Assembly (NCBI GenBank): GCA_028290765.1
Contig: JAQGJF010000513.1
Location: 1-6,468, forward strand
Source of the DNA: Tardiphaga sp.
Lineage (GTDB): Bacteria; Pseudomonadota; Alphaproteobacteria; Rhizobiales; Xanthobacteraceae
Reading direction: 5' to 3'
Length of the DNA stretch: 6,468 nucleotides
A model generated the notes under the pieces. That model worked only from the letters and a program-made list of their open reading frames with translations. It searched no databases and was not told where the DNA came from. The translations under genes were made by a program, and so were the position numbers. Positions 5,264 through 6,468 of this stretch are shown in pieces; within the stretch, counting starts at the first letter, position 1; each line of letters starts with the position of its first letter.

Positions 5264-5485
5264 ATGGGCCCGCCGCAAAGCTACGCATTACACATTGGCG
5301 ATTGCCATCGGCGCGTCGTGTTTGTGGCCAGCAATGACGACAGAGCGAGCGCGACCGTGAAGGCGCTGGCCGAACAGCTCGGCTTCTCGCCGATCCTGCT
5401 CGGGCGGATCGACGAGGGCGGGCGGCTGCTGCACGTTCCAGGGCCGCTGGTGCTGCACAACCTCGTCGAACATCCGCTGAAGTAG
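5264..5485 (+). pseudogene. C-terminal fragment of an F420-dependent NADP oxidoreductase-like protein
   Basis: The frame encodes 73 residues. From about residue 16 it resembles the C-terminal part of the coenzyme F420-dependent NADP oxidoreductase family: RRVVFVASNDDRASATVK, then EQLGFSPILLGRIDEGGRLLHV and a GPLVLHNLVEHP ending. In that family this follows a Rossmann NADP-binding domain of roughly 130 residues starting with a GxGxxG loop, and no such sequence is present upstream in any frame. The ATG at 5264 has no clear ribosome site, and the first 15 residues look unrelated to the family. I therefore call it a 5'-truncated remnant, probably not functional. A small free-standing protein cannot be excluded. 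It sits among repeats and an insertion-sequence scar, which fits decay by insertion and deletion. Confidence 0.6.
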
Positions 5486-5716
5486 GATCGACGGCGGCTC
5501 AAGCTGCAGCGCTGGCATAGAAAGCGGACTCTCGCGACGCAATGCCACGCCCTTCCCGGATTGACACCGACATTTCAGTCGAAAGGATGCGGTAGTGTTC
5601 GAGGCCGAATGGCGTTAACATTTGCAGGCCGCTGCAGCCTCGAGCAGCTCCCGCTTCAAAGCTGAATTTAATTTGTTGTCGTCTGTCCTGTCGGAATCGG
5701 ACGGGGGTGCGCTGGC
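5486..5716. other. Intergenic stretch before the Cache-domain sensor
   Basis: No gene is recognisable. TTGACA at 5561-5566 matches a sigma-70 -35 box, but no acceptable -10 box lies 16-18 bases further on, so I do not call a promoter. An in-frame TAA at 5669-5671 closes the frame of the following gene, with no alternative start between it and 5717. Confidence 0.4.
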
Positions 5717-6468
5717 ATGATGGTCCGGCAACGGTTTCGCGGCCTTTTCCAGAAGTACTTGCTCGTGCTTTTTATGGCCGTGGCGATTCCACTTGCGATC
5801 AACGGTATCATCGAAGCCTGGCTCGGCTATCGTGATCAGCGTGCGAGAATAGACCAACTGCTCGGCATCCAGGCGACGTCGGCCGCAGCCAGGATCCATG
5901 GCTTCCTCGACGGCATCACCAACGAGCTTGGCTGGCTGGTCCAGCTTCCCTGGACTGACGACCCCGACGAGAGGCGGCGGAGCGACGCATTGCGCTTGTT
6001 TCGCCAAGACCCTGCGGTCGCGAGTCTCGCACTCCTCGACCATGCGGGACGAGAACGCCTCTATGTCTCGCGTATCGGGCTCAATCGAATAGACAGCCGC
6101 ACTGACCGATCCGCCAATCCCGCGGTCGTTGGCGCCCGCTCGGCCCGGATCTGGTTTGGCGACGTGAGCTATAACCGAGGCTCCGAGCCATACCTGATGG
6201 TTGCGATTTCCGGCAACCGGGCCTCGGCCGGCACCGTCATCGCCGAAGTCAACCTCAAACTGATCTGGGACGTCATATCAGACATCAAGGTGGGAAAAGC
6301 CGGCTTCGCTTTCGTGCTGGACCGTCCGGGCCGGCTCATCGCCCATCCGGACATCAGCCTCGTCCTGCGCGGGGCGGAGGAAGCGACGTCCAAGCCGTTC
6401 CAAGCCATCCGCGATGCGATCGGCCGCGCGGGGGTGGGTTTCGCAAGAGGCCGAGGCGTGCAGAGCCA
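5717..6468 (+). CDS. Cache-domain membrane sensor protein, N-terminal part (runs off the window)
   Basis: The first 250 codons of a membrane sensor, open to the right edge. Residues 14-34 form a transmembrane helix after a basic start (VRQRFRGLFQK). The following region is a periplasmic ligand-sensing domain of the double-Cache type: a helical segment from about 38, a membrane-distal part with RLYVSRIGLNRIDS (near 113-126), and a second Cache-like part with GFAFVLDRPGRLIAHPD (196-212). Related rhizobial proteins as I recall them continue into HAMP, sometimes GAF, and then a histidine kinase or nucleotide cyclase output, so the output cannot be named here. The start is ATG 5717 or the next codon, ATG 5720; a G-rich stretch (5703-5707) nine bases before the first is a weak ribosome site. 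No stop is seen because the gene is cut by the window. Confidence 0.8.
   Translation, partial: MMVRQRFRGLFQKYLLVLFMAVAIPLAINGIIEAWLGYRDQRARIDQLLGIQATSAAARIHGFLDGITNELGWLVQLPWTDDPDERRRSDALRLFRQDPAVASLALLDHAGRERLYVSRIGLNRIDSRTDRSANPAVVGARSARIWFGDVSYNRGSEPYLMVAISGNRASAGTVIAEVNLKLIWDVISDIKVGKAGFAFVLDRPGRLIAHPDISLVLRGAEEATSKPFQAIRDAIGRAGVGFARGRGVQS

Noticed and set aside
5561..5589. Sigma-70 promoter starting with TTGACA
   Set aside because: The -35 box is perfect but no reasonable -10 box lies at 16-18 bp spacing.
5615..6043. Minus-strand open frame of 142 codons
   Set aside because: It is antisense to the start of the Cache-domain sensor, which shows a membrane helix and family motifs.
1..6468. 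CRISPR array, tRNA or rRNA gene
   Set aside because: I saw no regularly spaced repeats and no tRNA cloverleaf or rRNA sequence on either strand.

Overview
The window looks like chromosomal sequence from an alphaproteobacterium of the Bradyrhizobium/Nitrobacteraceae type. The reasons are high-GC coding sequence, dispersed palindromic intergenic repeats of a kind I recall from Bradyrhizobium and Rhodopseudomonas, and small secreted proteins that resemble Bradyrhizobium hypotheticals. The assignment rests on recognition, not on a search.

Layout. Positions 1-362 hold no convincing gene, only a short hairpin repeat and three perfect palindromes. Positions 363-1576 (minus strand) are a compact two-gene unit: a Tat-exported protein with an intradiol-dioxygenase-like fold, followed by a six-helix membrane haem-b protein of the ferric-reductase-like class. 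A 426-bp gap follows, ending in a two-part palindromic repeat (1904-2006). Positions 2003-4140 (minus strand, possibly to 4218) are a two-component system: a MoxY-type sensor kinase overlapping by 4 bp a NarL/FixJ response regulator. Diverging from it are two small, probably exported proteins of unknown function (4369-4907, plus strand). Positions 4980-5485 are a patchwork of decayed material: a second copy of the two-part palindromic repeat in the opposite orientation, the first codons of what looks like an IS30-type transposase with its leader hairpin, half of the hairpin repeat seen at 183-206, and the C-terminal piece of a coenzyme-F420-dependent oxidoreductase-like protein. From 5717 to the right edge runs the N-terminal part of a large membrane sensor with a Cache-type periplasmic domain.

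How the genes may work together. The kinase and regulator clearly form one signalling pair. The Tat protein and the membrane cytochrome are adjacent and probably co-transcribed, which suggests a membrane electron-transfer partner for a periplasmic protein. Nothing in the sequence links the two-component system to a target. The most informative non-coding signal is the pair of two-part palindromic repeats: their hairpins differ at six base pairs, every change is compensated on the other arm, and the one-sided TTGT bulge and the loop are almost unchanged.
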